From Limnohabitans sp. Rim11 (GTDB taxonomy: Bacteria > Pseudomonadota > Gammaproteobacteria > Burkholderiales > Burkholderiaceae_C): DNA of 64,000 bases. This document shows positions 26,613 to 36,002 of this stretch, one piece after another; the stretch's first letter is position 1, and the number at the start of each line of letters is the position of its first letter. The notes under the pieces were generated by a model, which searched no databases, was not told where the DNA came from, and saw only the letters and a program-made list of their open reading frames with translations. The stretch lies in the NCBI RefSeq assembly GCF_001269365.1, contig NZ_CXOM01000001.1, forward strand, positions 889,352 through 953,351. Direction: 5' to 3'. The position numbers were made by a program, and so were the translations under genes.

Positions 26613-28108
26613 AATTCAAGTTGCCAATCTGACTTTTGCCATGCTTCGCATTCTTCTTGAATGAGGTGAGCCGATTGGGGCCATTGTTGGATCCAAGATT
26701 TTTTACAGGTGATGACAAAGTTCTGACTGCTGGGCAAGCGCTTAAGACTGATACCTTTTAATTCGGGTTCGCGTCTTGCATGGCAAAGTATGGCGGCCAT
26801 CCTGAGGCTCATGAGTTGGCATACAAAATCTTCTTCTCGAAGTTCGGAATCGAGTTTTTTAAGTTTTCCTCTGTGGCCCAAAATCAGTTGGCTTAGGCGG
26901 TGCAGCTCTGGCATCGAAAAACCTGTCAAGTCGGCATTGTCCAAAATGTAGGCGCCATGTTTGTGAAAGTCACTGTGCGAAATACGAGTGCCAATTTCTA
27001 ACAATTGCGCAGCCCATCCCAATTTATTTTCTAGGCGGATGACTCGGCCTGATTTTTTACTTTCAGCGCCTTGAAGACTTTGAAACAAATGCAATGCGGT
27101 TCTTGTAACGCGGTCAGCTTGCGCCATGTCAACCGCAAATCGATTGGCCAGCGCAGTGACCATGGCGCTTCGCAAATCGGTGGTTTCGTCGCGCTCCAAT
27201 CGGTCGATCAAATCCTGAATCACACCTTGACGCAACGCGCCCTGCGCTGCATGCATCTCTTCGATGCCTAGCAAATCAAACAACGCATACAAAATAGCCA
27301 AGCCGCCACCAATAACTGGTTTCCTGTCATCTTTGACACCCTCTAACTTGAGACTGTCCACATTGCCCATCTTGATCAGTTTTTCCTTGAGCCAATCGAG
27401 GCCATCGCGTGTAATTTTTCCGATTGGCCATCCAGCTGAGGCCAAAACATCGGCCACAGCCCCCACAGTGCCAGATGAGCCATAGGCTATGTCCCAAGCG
27501 TTTTGGGGGTACAGATTGAGTGCTTCGTCTAAAACGGCTTTTGCGGCGACTTCTGCTTTGGCAAACGCAGCGGCATTGAACAGGCCATTGGCAAAGTACT
27601 TCATCGACCACTTCACACTGCCAACTCGGTAGGATTCCATGACGTTTGGCTTGTATGCGCGTCCCAAAATCATTTCTGTCGATCTGCCGCCAATGTCAAT
27701 CACCAATCTTTTTTCATCGGATTGAGGCAAGCTGTGCGCGACGCCTAAGTAGATCAATCGGGCTTCCTCTTTGCCAGAGATAACTTCGATAGGGAAGCCC
27801 AAAATGGTGGTGGCCTGAATCAGAAAAACATCTCTGTTTTTGGCCTCTCTCAAGGTCTGAGTCGCTACTGCTCGAACGTGTTCTGGACCAAACCCTGCCA
27901 GTCTCTCTGCAAATCGCGCCAGGCAGTCCCAGCCTCTTTGCATGGCTTCCTTGGACAACATGCGGTCTGCGTCTAGGCCATTGCCTTGTCGGACCGTTTC
28001 TTTGAGGTAATCGACGCGGCGAATTTGGCCGTCTTCAAAAACGCCAATTTCAAGGCGAAAACTGTTAGAGCCTAAATCGACGGCTGCGACAAGTTGTCCG
28101 TTTTGCAT
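26591..28108 (-). CDS. ppx: exopolyphosphatase (Ppx/GppA family)
   Basis: 505 residues. Actin-like ATPase fold motifs are AAVDLGSNSFRLEIG at the N-terminus, VIDIGGRSTEMILG, and SSGTVGAVADVL. The C-terminal ~200 residues form the helical HD-like domain of the long Ppx type (E. coli 513). It releases terminal phosphate from polyphosphate, opposing Ppk. It diverges from pstS; a Pho-like box lies 45 bp upstream of its start. Confidence 0.94.
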   Translation of the reverse strand: MQNGQLVAAVDLGSNSFRLEIGVFEDGQIRRVDYLKETVRQGNGLDADRMLSKEAMQRGWDCLARFAERLAGFGPEHVRAVATQTLREAKNRDVFLIQATTILGFPIEVISGKEEARLIYLGVAHSLPQSDEKRLVIDIGGRSTEMILGRAYKPNVMESYRVGSVKWSMKYFANGLFNAAAFAKAEVAAKAVLDEALNLYPQNAWDIAYGSSGTVGAVADVLASAGWPIGKITRDGLDWLKEKLIKMGNVDSLKLEGVKDDRKPVIGGGLAILYALFDLLGIEEMHAAQGALRQGVIQDLIDRLERDETTDLRSAMVTALANRFAVDMAQADRVTRTALHLFQSLQGAESKKSGRVIRLENKLGWAAQLLEIGTRISHSDFHKHGAYILDNADLTGFSMPELHRLSQLILGHRGKLKKLDSELREEDFVCQLMSLRMAAILCHARREPELKGISLKRLPSSQNFVITCKKSWIQQWPQSAHLIQEECEAWQKSDWQLEFQISSGV

Positions 28109-28152
28109 GCAAGTAAGTCATTTCCTGAATGACGCCATTCTGTGTCTATTTT

Positions 28153-28170
28153 TTGTCAATTTCATGACAA
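28153..28170. promoter_or_regulatory. Pho-like box in the ppx/pstS divergent region
   Basis: TTGTCAA-TTTC-ATGACAA: half sites 11 bp apart. It is 45 bp from the ppx start and 189 bp from pstS. It could serve either gene. The arms also form an imperfect inverted repeat, so its orientation is ambiguous. Confidence 0.5.
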
Positions 28171-28244
28171 TATAGGGCCTGCAGATTTTCTTTACAGTGA
28201 ATAGAGGCTGTAATTTGAGGTGGGAAAAGTCAAAAAATGGGAAT

Positions 28245-28262
28245 TTGACACGAATTTGTCAC
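28245..28262 (+). promoter_or_regulatory. Pho box upstream of pstS
   Basis: TTGACAC-GAAT-TTGTCAC: two strong half sites with 11-bp direct-repeat spacing, 97 bp before the pstS ATG. This is the best Pho box in the window. Confidence 0.75.
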
Positions 28263-28358
28263 AATCGATCACTAAAGTTGCCTTGTGACAAAGGGCGGCA
28301 AGCCAGCCGTGTTTAGTCATTTACCTCTGAGTTTCAACCTCTGAATCAAGGATTCAAC

Positions 28359-29381
28359 ATGCTAAAGATCAAAACTTGGGTAGCCGCTTTGGGCTTATCC
28401 GCGATTGCAATGTCTGCCATGGCTGCCGAAATTACAGGCGCTGGCGCAACATTTCCCTTCCCAATTTATGCCAAGTGGGCTGAAGCCTACAAAGCCAAAT
28501 CTGGCAACAGCATGAACTATCAATCCATCGGTTCTTCCGGTGGCATCAAACAGATCAAAGCAAAAACAGTTGACTTCGGCGCTACCGACGCACCCGTCAG
28601 CTTTGCTGATTTGGAAAAAGACGGTTTGGTTCAATTCCCAGCCATCATTGGCGGCGTAGTCCCTGTGGCCAACATTGAAGGTATCAAGCCTGGTCAATTG
28701 AAATTGACGGGCGAATTGCTTGCCGATGTCTTTGCTGGTGTGATTCCAAAGTGGAACGACAAGCGCATTGCAGACATGAACCCTGGTGTGGCATTGCCTG
28801 ATACCGCAATTACAGTCGTGCACCGTGCCGATGGCTCAGGTACAACCGCTGTTTTTACTGACTATTTGGCCAAAGTCAATGCCAATTGGAAGTCAACGGT
28901 AGGTGCTGGTGCGGCTGTCAAATGGCCTGCGGCTTCCTCGGTCGGTGGCAAGGGCAACGAGGGTGTTGCCGCCAACGTGAGTCGCATTAAAAATTCAATC
29001 GGTTATGTTGAATACGCTTATGCCAAGAAAAACAACATGACACACATCAACTTGCGTAACCAAGCAGGTCAATTTGTAGCACCAGACGATGAGACCTTCG
29101 CGGCCGCATCCGCCAGCACAGACTGGGCTAAAGTACCTGGCATGGGCATCTATTTGACGAACGCACCAGGTGCCAAATCTTGGCCCATCACTGGCGCATC
29201 ATTTATCTTGATGTACAAAGACCCTGCCAACAAAGCCAACGCTGCTGAAGTGATAAAGTTTTTTGACTTCGCCTTCAAAGAAGGTAAAAAGATGGCTGTC
29301 GATTTGGAATATGTCCCAATGCCTGACGCTACAACTGACTTCATCCGTAAAAACGTTTGGAATCAAATCAAAGCGAAGTAA
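28359..29381 (+). CDS. pstS: phosphate ABC transporter, periplasmic phosphate-binding protein PstS
   Basis: 340 residues with a Sec signal peptide (MLKIKTWVAALGLSAIAMSAMA, cleavage before AEITGAGATFPFP). Phosphate-binding blocks are ITGAGATFPFPIYAKW, YQSIGSSGGIKQI, DFGATDAPVS and HRADGSGTT. It captures phosphate in the periplasm for PstCAB. A 16-bp palindrome follows the stop, before pstC. Confidence 0.97.
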   Translation: MLKIKTWVAALGLSAIAMSAMAAEITGAGATFPFPIYAKWAEAYKAKSGNSMNYQSIGSSGGIKQIKAKTVDFGATDAPVSFADLEKDGLVQFPAIIGGVVPVANIEGIKPGQLKLTGELLADVFAGVIPKWNDKRIADMNPGVALPDTAITVVHRADGSGTTAVFTDYLAKVNANWKSTVGAGAAVKWPAASSVGGKGNEGVAANVSRIKNSIGYVEYAYAKKNNMTHINLRNQAGQFVAPDDETFAAASASTDWAKVPGMGIYLTNAPGAKSWPITGASFILMYKDPANKANAAEVIKFFDFAFKEGKKMAVDLEYVPMPDATTDFIRKNVWNQIKAK

Positions 29382-29416
29382 TTGCAAATTAATTTGCAGA
29401 TAGATTGAAACTAGAC

Positions 29417-30397
29417 ATGAACAATGCAGACGAATTGATGACCTCGCACCGCCAGAGCGTGTTGCGCTGGCAGCGGTGGCAAGATTTTTTCTTTGAAAAA
29501 ACCACCTTGGTTTTTGCCATGTCCACCTTGGTGGCATTGACGGGCATCATCGTCTCATTGTTTGTGAGTTCGTTGCCGGTGTTAGAAACATTTGGCCTGA
29601 AGTTCTTCTATACCGTTGAGTGGGACATTATCAATTCCCAGTTTGGTGGTTTGATTGCTATTTTTGGTACGGTGGTTACGGCCACCATTGCCATTGTGAT
29701 TGCCTTGCCCTTGAGTTTTGGCATCGCCGTTTTCTTAACTGAAACGTGCCCCATGAGTCTTCGCCGACCCTTGGGTACTGCCATTGAGTTATTGGCTGCG
29801 GTGCCATCCATTATTTATGGCATGTTTGGTTTGTTTATATTTGCGCCCTTGTTTGCCGAGTATGTGCAGCCCTCACTGGCTGCTACTGTGGGCCAGTTGC
29901 CAGTGATTGGCATTTTGTTCACTGGCGCCTTCAATGGCATCGGTATTTTGGCAGCTGGCCTCATTTTGGCCATGATGATTCTGCCTTTCATTGCATCCGT
30001 CATGCGCGATGTGTTTGAAATCGTCCCGCCCATTTTGAAAGAGTCTGCCTACGGCATTGGTTGTACCACTTGGGAGGTTGTGACCAAAATTGTTTTGCCC
30101 TACACCAAAACGGGTGTTGTAGGTGGTGTCATGTTGGGCTTGGGCCGCGCACTGGGCGAAACCATGGCCGTCACGTTTGTCATTGGAAACGCTCACAAAC
30201 TCTCGCCATCCTTGTTTTCACCTGGTAACTCCATTGCTTCAACCTTGGCCAATGAATTTGGTGAAGCAGAACCCGGTTTGCATTACTCATCTCTGTTTGC
30301 GCTGGCACTGGCTTTGTTTGTGATCACCCTGGTGGTGTTGTCATTGGCCAAATGGATGCTGCTGCGCGCCGAAGCTAAGAAAGGTCTAAAAACATGA
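29417..30397 (+). CDS. pstC: phosphate ABC transporter permease PstC
   Basis: 326 residues from the ATG at 29417; a TTG four codons earlier is less likely. Six predicted membrane helices and the permease EAA-like loop [20 protein letters not shown] near the C-terminal third identify PstC. It ends four bases into pstA (ATGA overlap). Confidence 0.95.
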   Translation: MNNADELMTSHRQSVLRWQRWQDFFFEKTTLVFAMSTLVALTGIIVSLFVSSLPVLETFGLKFFYTVEWDIINSQFGGLIAIFGTVVTATIAIVIALPLSFGIAVFLTETCPMSLRRPLGTAIELLAAVPSIIYGMFGLFIFAPLFAEYVQPSLAATVGQLPVIGILFTGAFNGIGILAAGLILAMMILPFIASVMRDVFEIVPPILKESAYGIGCTTWEVVTKIVLPYTKTGVVGGVMLGLGRALGETMAVTFVIGNAHKLSPSLFSPGNSIASTLANEFGEAEPGLHYSSLFALALALFVITLVVLSLAKWMLLRAEAKKGLKT

Positions 30398-31251
30398 GCA
30401 ACAAAGACCCCAGCATTTACGCAAGGCGTAAACGTACTAATTTCTTTGGCATGGTCTTGTCGATGACTGCCATGGCAGTGGGCCTGAGTTTCTTGCTTTG
30501 GATCTTGAGCATCTTGCTCATTAAAGGATTTTCTGCACTCGATTTGGCCATGTTCACGCAAAGTACGCCTGCGCCTGGATCAGAGGGCGGTGGCTTGGCC
30601 AACGCCATTGTTGGCAGTTTGATGATCGTGGTGTCGTGCTCCTTAATTAGCACCCCCATTGGTGTGTTGGCCGGCGTGTATTTGTCAGAGTTTGGCGACA
30701 GAAGCCGCCTCGCATCTGTCACGCGCTTCGTGAACGACATCATGTTGTCTGCGCCTTCTATCGTGATTGGCTTGTTTGTCTATGCCATGGTGGTTGTGCC
30801 TTTCAAACACTTCTCAGGATGGGCCGGCACCGTCGCGCTCACTTTGATTGCTATTCCAGTCGTGGTTCGCACTACTGAGAACATGCTGAAGCTAGTGCCT
30901 GTGAGTTTGCGCGAAGCTGCATTTGCTCTGGGTGCACCCAAATGGAAAGTGTCGACATCGGTAGTGCTCAAAGCTGCTCGAAGCGGCGTGATGACTGGCT
31001 TGCTGCTGGCCTTGGCGCGCGTCAGTGGTGAGACGGCCCCCTTGTTGTTTACGGCGCTTAACAATCAATTCTTCAACATGGACATGAGCAAACCCATGGC
31101 CAATTTGCCTGTGGTTATTTTCCAATTTGCCATGAGTCCCTACGAGAACTGGGTTAACTTGGCTTGGGGTGGGGCGCTCTTAATTACCCTGACTGTCTTG
31201 ACCTTGAACATCATTGCCCGCGTTGTATTCCGCGAAAAAGTAGCGGCTTAA
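30394..31251 (+). CDS. pstA: phosphate ABC transporter permease PstA
   Basis: 285 residues with six membrane helices. Characteristic PstA blocks are [34 protein letters not shown] and the ATPase-contact loop [18 protein letters not shown]. It forms the transport channel with PstC. Start overlaps the pstC stop. Confidence 0.96.
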   Translation: MSNKDPSIYARRKRTNFFGMVLSMTAMAVGLSFLLWILSILLIKGFSALDLAMFTQSTPAPGSEGGGLANAIVGSLMIVVSCSLISTPIGVLAGVYLSEFGDRSRLASVTRFVNDIMLSAPSIVIGLFVYAMVVVPFKHFSGWAGTVALTLIAIPVVVRTTENMLKLVPVSLREAAFALGAPKWKVSTSVVLKAARSGVMTGLLLALARVSGETAPLLFTALNNQFFNMDMSKPMANLPVVIFQFAMSPYENWVNLAWGGALLITLTVLTLNIIARVVFREKVAA

Positions 31252-31266
31252 CCAGATCTATTCAAA

Positions 31267-32043
31267 ATGAATTCAAAACCAGAACCCAAAGAAACGATTT
31301 TAGAAGTTCGTGATTTGAACTTCTACTATGGCGCTTTTCAAGGCTTAAAGCACATCAATCTGAATATTCTAAAGAACACAGTCACTGCGTTCATTGGCCC
31401 TTCTGGTTGCGGCAAGTCAACGCTGCTGCGAACCCTGAATCGCATGTATGACTTGTATCCAGGTCAGCGTGCTGAAGGCGAGATTCTGTTTGATGGCAAA
31501 AACATATTGGAGCCTAAACAAGACTTGAACTTGTTGCGTTCGCGAATTGGCATGGTGTTCCAAAAGCCAACACCTTTTCCCATGTCCATCTATGACAACA
31601 TTGCGTTTGGCGTTCGTTTGTACGAAAAGTTATCCCGCAGCGACATGGACGACCGCGTTGAATGGGCCTTGCAAAAGGCAGCCATTTGGGACGAAGTGAA
31701 GAACAAACTCAACCAAAGCGGCTTGTCCTTGTCGGGTGGCCAGCAGCAGCGTCTATGTATCGCCCGCGGCATTGCGGTAAAGCCCTCCATTTTGTTGTTG
31801 GACGAACCCACCTCAGCACTCGATCCAATCTCAACGGGCAAGGTTGAAGAGTTGGTGCACACCCTAAAGAGCGAATACACCGTGGTCATTGTGACGCACA
31901 ACATGCAACAAGCAGCGCGAGTCTCTGATTACACCGCCTACATGTATTTGGGCGAATTGATGGAGTTTGGCGAAACAGACCAAATCTTCATGAAGCCAGC
32001 ACGTCAAGAAACTGAAGATTACATTACTGGCCGATTCGGCTAA
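31267..32043 (+). CDS. pstB: phosphate ABC transporter ATP-binding protein PstB
   Basis: 258 residues, standard PstB length. Walker A is GPSGCGKST, signature motif [14 protein letters not shown] and Walker [13 protein letters not shown]. The PstB-specific block [18 protein letters not shown] is present. It powers phosphate uptake and takes part in PhoU/PhoR signalling. Confidence 0.98.
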   Translation: MNSKPEPKETILEVRDLNFYYGAFQGLKHINLNILKNTVTAFIGPSGCGKSTLLRTLNRMYDLYPGQRAEGEILFDGKNILEPKQDLNLLRSRIGMVFQKPTPFPMSIYDNIAFGVRLYEKLSRSDMDDRVEWALQKAAIWDEVKNKLNQSGLSLSGGQQQRLCIARGIAVKPSILLLDEPTSALDPISTGKVEELVHTLKSEYTVVIVTHNMQQAARVSDYTAYMYLGELMEFGETDQIFMKPARQETEDYITGRFG

Positions 32044-32058
32044 ACAGGAGCCCTGAAA

Positions 32059-32757
32059 ATGGATAAACACATTTCAAGTCAATTTGACAACGAGTTAGGC
32101 AGTGTCTCCAGCCGCGTGCTTGAGCTTGGCGGGCTTGTTGAATCGCAAATTAGGCATGCCGTTTTTGCATTGGCGCAATTCAGTAATGAAGTGGCAGATC
32201 AAGTCATTGCCACCGAGTCGCAAGTCAATTCTATGGAAGTCGAAATCGACCGTGATTTGTCTTCCATCATTGCACGTCGTCAACCCACAGCACGAGACCT
32301 TCGACTGCTGATTGCCATTTCCAAAATTACTGCCAATTTAGAGCGCGTCGGCGATGAGGCAGAGAAAATTGCACGCATGGTGAAAGCGATCAGTGCCAGC
32401 GGCAACTCTCGTTCATTGCCAGCATCAGAATTGCGCATTGCCTCTGACTTGGCTTCAGGTCTGTTGCGTAAAGCGCTCGATTCGTTTGCACGTCTCGACG
32501 TCACAGAGGCCGTCAATATTTTGAAAGAAGACGACTTGATTGATGCCGAGTTTGATGGCTTTGTTCGCAAGTTGGTCACTTACATGATGGAAGACCCACG
32601 CACCATCTCTGCCAGCTTAGACCTTTTGTTTGTGGCCAAAGCCATTGAGCGAATTGGTGACCATGCCAAGAACATTGCAGAGTTCATTATTTATGTGGTG
32701 AAGGGCGCTGATGTGCGTCACATTGCTTTGGCAGATGTGGAGTCAGCGGTTAAATGA
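32059..32757 (+). CDS. phoU: phosphate signalling protein PhoU
   Basis: 232 residues made of two repeated three-helix PhoU domains, with metal-binding EvERVGDEAEKIAR-type segments in each half (LERVGDEAEKIARM and IERIGDHAKNIAEF). It relays PstB status to the PhoR kinase and represses the Pho response when phosphate is plentiful. Its TGA overlaps the phoB ATG. Confidence 0.96.
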   Translation: MDKHISSQFDNELGSVSSRVLELGGLVESQIRHAVFALAQFSNEVADQVIATESQVNSMEVEIDRDLSSIIARRQPTARDLRLLIAISKITANLERVGDEAEKIARMVKAISASGNSRSLPASELRIASDLASGLLRKALDSFARLDVTEAVNILKEDDLIDAEFDGFVRKLVTYMMEDPRTISASLDLLFVAKAIERIGDHAKNIAEFIIYVVKGADVRHIALADVESAVK

Positions 32758-33479
32758 GAAATTTGCCGCGCATCTTGATTGTTGAGGATGAGCCTGCCAT
32801 TGCAGAACTGATTGCTGTCAATTTGCGTCACAACGGATTTCAGCCCATTTGGGCCATGGATGGCATCACAGCTCAGAAAGAGCTAGATGATGTTCTTCCG
32901 GATGTCATTCTGCTCGATTGGATGCTGCCTGGCGACAGTGGCTTGAGTTTGTCAAAGAGATGGCGAGGTCATGCCAGAACCAAGGACATTCCAATCATCA
33001 TGTTGACTGCGCGAAGTGATGAGTCTGATCGCGTGGCTGGCCTGGACTCTGGCGCAGACGACTACATTGTCAAACCGTTTTCTACCAAAGAACTGTTAGC
33101 TCGAGTTCGTGCGGTACTGCGTCGAAGAGCCCCCGAGCAATCAGGTGGCCGAATTGAAACCAATGATTTGATTTTGGATGCAGACACGCATCGAGTCACT
33201 TATCAAGATCAGCCCTTAAAATTAGGGCCGACAGAATTCAAGTTATTGCAGTACTTCATGACTCACAAAGAACGAGTTCACAGCCGCGGACAACTTTTGG
33301 ATCGAGTGTGGGGCGATCATGTTTTCATTGAAGAGAGAACTGTCGATGTTCACGTGAAGCGTTTGCGTGAGGCCTTGGGTGCTGCTGGTGCCATGGTCGA
33401 AACTGTCCGTGGCGCCGGTTATCGCTTCTCGCAATCGGCATCGGCCGCTCAGGTTCAGATCGAAAAGAAGTTGAACTGA
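32754..33479 (+). CDS. phoB: phosphate response regulator PhoB
   Basis: 241 residues. Receiver domain with acidic pocket Glu11/Asp12, phosphoacceptor Asp55 (LLDWMLPGDSG) and the Lys of KPFS. The C-terminal winged helix is of the OmpR/PhoB type (RGQLLDRVWGDHVFIEERTVDVHVKRLR). It should bind the Pho boxes found at 21.8, 23.9 and 28.2 kb. It lies at the end of the pst-phoU operon, immediately before phoR. Confidence 0.96.
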   Translation: MRNLPRILIVEDEPAIAELIAVNLRHNGFQPIWAMDGITAQKELDDVLPDVILLDWMLPGDSGLSLSKRWRGHARTKDIPIIMLTARSDESDRVAGLDSGADDYIVKPFSTKELLARVRAVLRRRAPEQSGGRIETNDLILDADTHRVTYQDQPLKLGPTEFKLLQYFMTHKERVHSRGQLLDRVWGDHVFIEERTVDVHVKRLREALGAAGAMVETVRGAGYRFSQSASAAQVQIEKKLN

Positions 33480-33482
33480 TTT

Positions 33483-34799
33483 ATGTTGCCTCGGTTCTTA
33501 GGCTTGTTTTTCTGGATGGCCATTGCGGCTATTGCAGGATTTTGGTACGCCGATTTAATCGGCGCTTTGAGCGGCGCTTTGCTGGTCACATTGTTTACCA
33601 ACTTGATTGATTTGTGGCGAGCTCAAAAAATTTCAAAATGGCTCAGACACAATTTGGTCTTAGAACCACCTGTTTTGGGTGGATTGTGGGGTGATCTGAT
33701 CGATCGATTGCGCCGTCTTTTAAGCGATCAAAAAAAGCAAACAGCGTCCCACCAGCAGCGCTTACAAGATTTTCTTTTGGCCATTCAAGCGTCACCCAAT
33801 GGGGTGGTGTTGCTTGATCCTGAAGGCCGAATTGAGTGGTGTAATCAAACAGCCGCGCAGCATTTGGGCTTTGATACCAAGCGAGACCTGATGCAGCACA
33901 TCATTCATTTGGTGCGTGACCCTGTGTTCAATAAGTACTTTGCACAAGAGAGTCATGACAATGAAGTGGTCATTGAGGGGCGCTCCGAGTCATTGATGAA
34001 AAGCGTCAAACTGTCGGTCCAGTTGCATGCCTATGCCGAAACAAGAAAATTGTTATTGACCCGCGACGTAACCGCATTAGCGCAGGCAGATGCCATGCGA
34101 AGAGATTTTGTAGCCAATGTCTCGCACGAAATCCGCACGCCTTTGACGGTTCTGAGCGGCTTTATTGAGACCCTCCAAAGTTTAAGTTTGCAGCCAGAGG
34201 AGCGCGCTAATTATTTGGGCTTAATGGCTGTCCAAGCGGGTCGTATGCAAGGATTGGTCAGCGACTTATTGATATTGTCTCAACTTGAAGGCAGTCCTTT
34301 GCCGCAGCTAACTGAACAAGTTGAACTGTCGGCGTTGATGACCACAATTGAAATCGAAGCGAGAGGGTTGTCTGATACGCACATCGGAGCTTTTGATACG
34401 CCCCAAGTTTTAGAGTTTAATTTGCTGCCCGCAATTCATCTGATTGGTGCTAGAAATGAGATCTACAGCGCTGTCTCTAATCTGGTCAATAATGCGGTGA
34501 GGTATACCCCTGCTGGTGGCAAAGTAACTTGTACATGGTCTGAGCAAGCCGATAACCGCTTGTACTTTTCAGTCTCTGATACGGGTCCTGGTATAGGGTC
34601 TGAGCATTTGCCAAGATTGACTGAACGGTTCTACCGAGTCGATAGAAGCAGGTCACGCGAATCCGGTGGAACAGGACTTGGATTGGCCATTACCAAACAT
34701 GTGATGCAACGTCACGGCGGTGAACTCAAAATTGAAAGCGAGCTTGGCAAAGGTTCAAAGTTCACTTTGATATTTCCTTCTGCGCGGTATCTAAGGTAA
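33483..34799 (+). CDS. phoR: phosphate sensor histidine kinase PhoR
   Basis: 438 residues. N-terminal pair of membrane helices (about 3-45), a basic linker, a PAS domain (about 95-195), the HisKA dimerisation domain with phosphorylated His215 in ANVSHEIRTPL, and a HATPase domain with N box VNNAVRYTPAGG, SDTGPGIG and GGTGLGLAI. The lack of a large periplasmic domain fits PhoR, which senses through PstB/PhoU. A strong terminator follows. Confidence 0.96.
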   Translation: MLPRFLGLFFWMAIAAIAGFWYADLIGALSGALLVTLFTNLIDLWRAQKISKWLRHNLVLEPPVLGGLWGDLIDRLRRLLSDQKKQTASHQQRLQDFLLAIQASPNGVVLLDPEGRIEWCNQTAAQHLGFDTKRDLMQHIIHLVRDPVFNKYFAQESHDNEVVIEGRSESLMKSVKLSVQLHAYAETRKLLLTRDVTALAQADAMRRDFVANVSHEIRTPLTVLSGFIETLQSLSLQPEERANYLGLMAVQAGRMQGLVSDLLILSQLEGSPLPQLTEQVELSALMTTIEIEARGLSDTHIGAFDTPQVLEFNLLPAIHLIGARNEIYSAVSNLVNNAVRYTPAGGKVTCTWSEQADNRLYFSVSDTGPGIGSEHLPRLTERFYRVDRSRSRESGGTGLGLAITKHVMQRHGGELKIESELGKGSKFTLIFPSARYLR

Positions 34800-34850
34800 T
34801 ACAAAACTGTTCTGGATTGTCAGTGACAAATTAAAAATTGATCCTCTAGA

Positions 34851-34885
34851 ATAAAGGGCATGCGTCGCATGCCCTTTATTTTTTT
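34851..34885 (+). terminator. intrinsic terminator after phoR, overlapping the next gene start
   Basis: A perfect 13-bp stem (34851-34863 with 34867-34879), a 3-nt loop GTC and seven T residues at 34879-34885. This is the strongest intrinsic terminator in the window. The annotated ATG of the next ORF (34860) lies inside its 5' arm. Confidence 0.9.
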
Positions 34886-35249
34886 GATGTGCCTGTCACT
34901 GCCAGCCCTGGCATGGAATCCATTTTCTAATGGAGGCTTGGTGGATGTTCCGTTGTCTAAAACCGAGCTTCAAAAAATCAAACTGAATGCGGGTTGGGCT
35001 AAAGATGACACTCAAACCCTCATCTTTGAATTGAACAACGGCCTCAAAGGCCCCATTCAATGTGCAGCCGCCAATGTAGAGCTAACAGATGGCCGCACAG
35101 TGGGCAAAGTGTTTGTGCCAAAATTTGCCATTCCAGGAAACGCCACGCGCAATGCCAGCATGCCCGTGGTCAAAGGCACCATGAAATCGTATGCACTCAC
35201 TTGCTCTTGTTTCAAAGTCAAGGGTCAAGATGAATGCGTCAAGCCTTGA
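34860..35249 (+). CDS. small secreted protein of unknown function
   Basis: 129 residues, not recognised. A short signal peptide (MRRMPFIFLMCLSLPALA, cleavage before WNPF) is followed by a soluble domain with three Cys in its C-terminal half plus one near residue 68 (IQCAAA ... ALTCSCFKVKGQDEC). The start codon and first codons lie inside the phoR terminator hairpin; the second ATG (34869, MPFIFLM) is an alternative. No other hydrophobic start is available in frame. Confidence 0.6.
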   Translation: MRRMPFIFLMCLSLPALAWNPFSNGGLVDVPLSKTELQKIKLNAGWAKDDTQTLIFELNNGLKGPIQCAAANVELTDGRTVGKVFVPKFAIPGNATRNASMPVVKGTMKSYALTCSCFKVKGQDECVKP

Positions 35250-35270
35250 ATATTTGTCAATCGAAAAATC

Positions 35271-36002
35271 ATGTCACTTCAGCTCACTTCAGAATTTGCG
35301 CCCACAGGAACGCTCAGAGCCGCCATCAATTTGGGTAACCCTATTTTAGCCAACCAAAACGCCGATGGTCAACCTTATGGCATCTCCATTGACATTGCCA
35401 CCGAACTAGCAAGGCGCTTGAACGTTCCCTTGACTTTGCTAGTGGGGCAGACGGCAGCTCAATCTGTGGAAGCTGTGACCCAAGAAACGGCCGACTTTGG
35501 CTTCTTTGCCATAGACCCCATCCGCGGAAAAGGCATTGCCTTCACGGCGCCCTACGTCTTGATTGAAGGCAGTTATTTGGTGCCCAATGACTCTCCCTTC
35601 ACCGCCAACGATCAAGTGGACCAAGCAGGCATTCGCATTGCAGTGGGCAAAGGCAGTGCCTACGACTTGTTTCTAACGCGTGAAATTAAAAATGCCGAAA
35701 TTCAGCGTGCACCTTCATCGCCCACCACAGTCGATTTTTTCTTGTCTGAAAAATTAGAAGTGGCGGCTGGCGTCAAACAACAACTGGAAATGGATGCCAA
35801 ACGCTTGCCCAATTTGCGTTTGTTGCCTGGCCGCTTCATGGTCATCGAGCAAGCCATGGGCCTACCCAAAACACGCAGCCCAGAAGCCCAAGCTTATTTG
35901 AAACAATTTGTAGAAGACCTCAAAGCCTCCGGCTTTGTGAGCCAGTCGATGGCGCGGCACAACATTCAAGGTGCGGCGGTAGCACCTGCCAGCTCAAGCT
36001 AA
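35271..36002 (+). CDS. solute-binding-protein-like protein (SBP_bac_3) without signal peptide
   Basis: 243 residues. Family 3 solute-binding fold signature: GTLRAAINLGNPILANQNADGQPYGISIDIATELARRL, then ADFGFFAIDPIRGKGIAFTAPYVLIEGSYLVP. An in-frame stop at 35247-35249 rules out an undetected signal peptide, so the protein should stay in the cytoplasm. Substrate unknown; the fold usually binds amino acids. It overlaps the convergent phosphatase gene by 9 bp. Confidence 0.75.
   Translation: MSLQLTSEFAPTGTLRAAINLGNPILANQNADGQPYGISIDIATELARRLNVPLTLLVGQTAAQSVEAVTQETADFGFFAIDPIRGKGIAFTAPYVLIEGSYLVPNDSPFTANDQVDQAGIRIAVGKGSAYDLFLTREIKNAEIQRAPSSPTTVDFFLSEKLEVAAGVKQQLEMDAKRLPNLRLLPGRFMVIEQAMGLPKTRSPEAQAYLKQFVEDLKASGFVSQSMARHNIQGAAVAPASSS

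Noticed and set aside
29383..29398. Palindrome TGCAAATTAATTTGCA between pstS and pstC
   Set aside because: No T-run and short; it may slow degradation of pstS mRNA, but there is not enough to call an operator or terminator.
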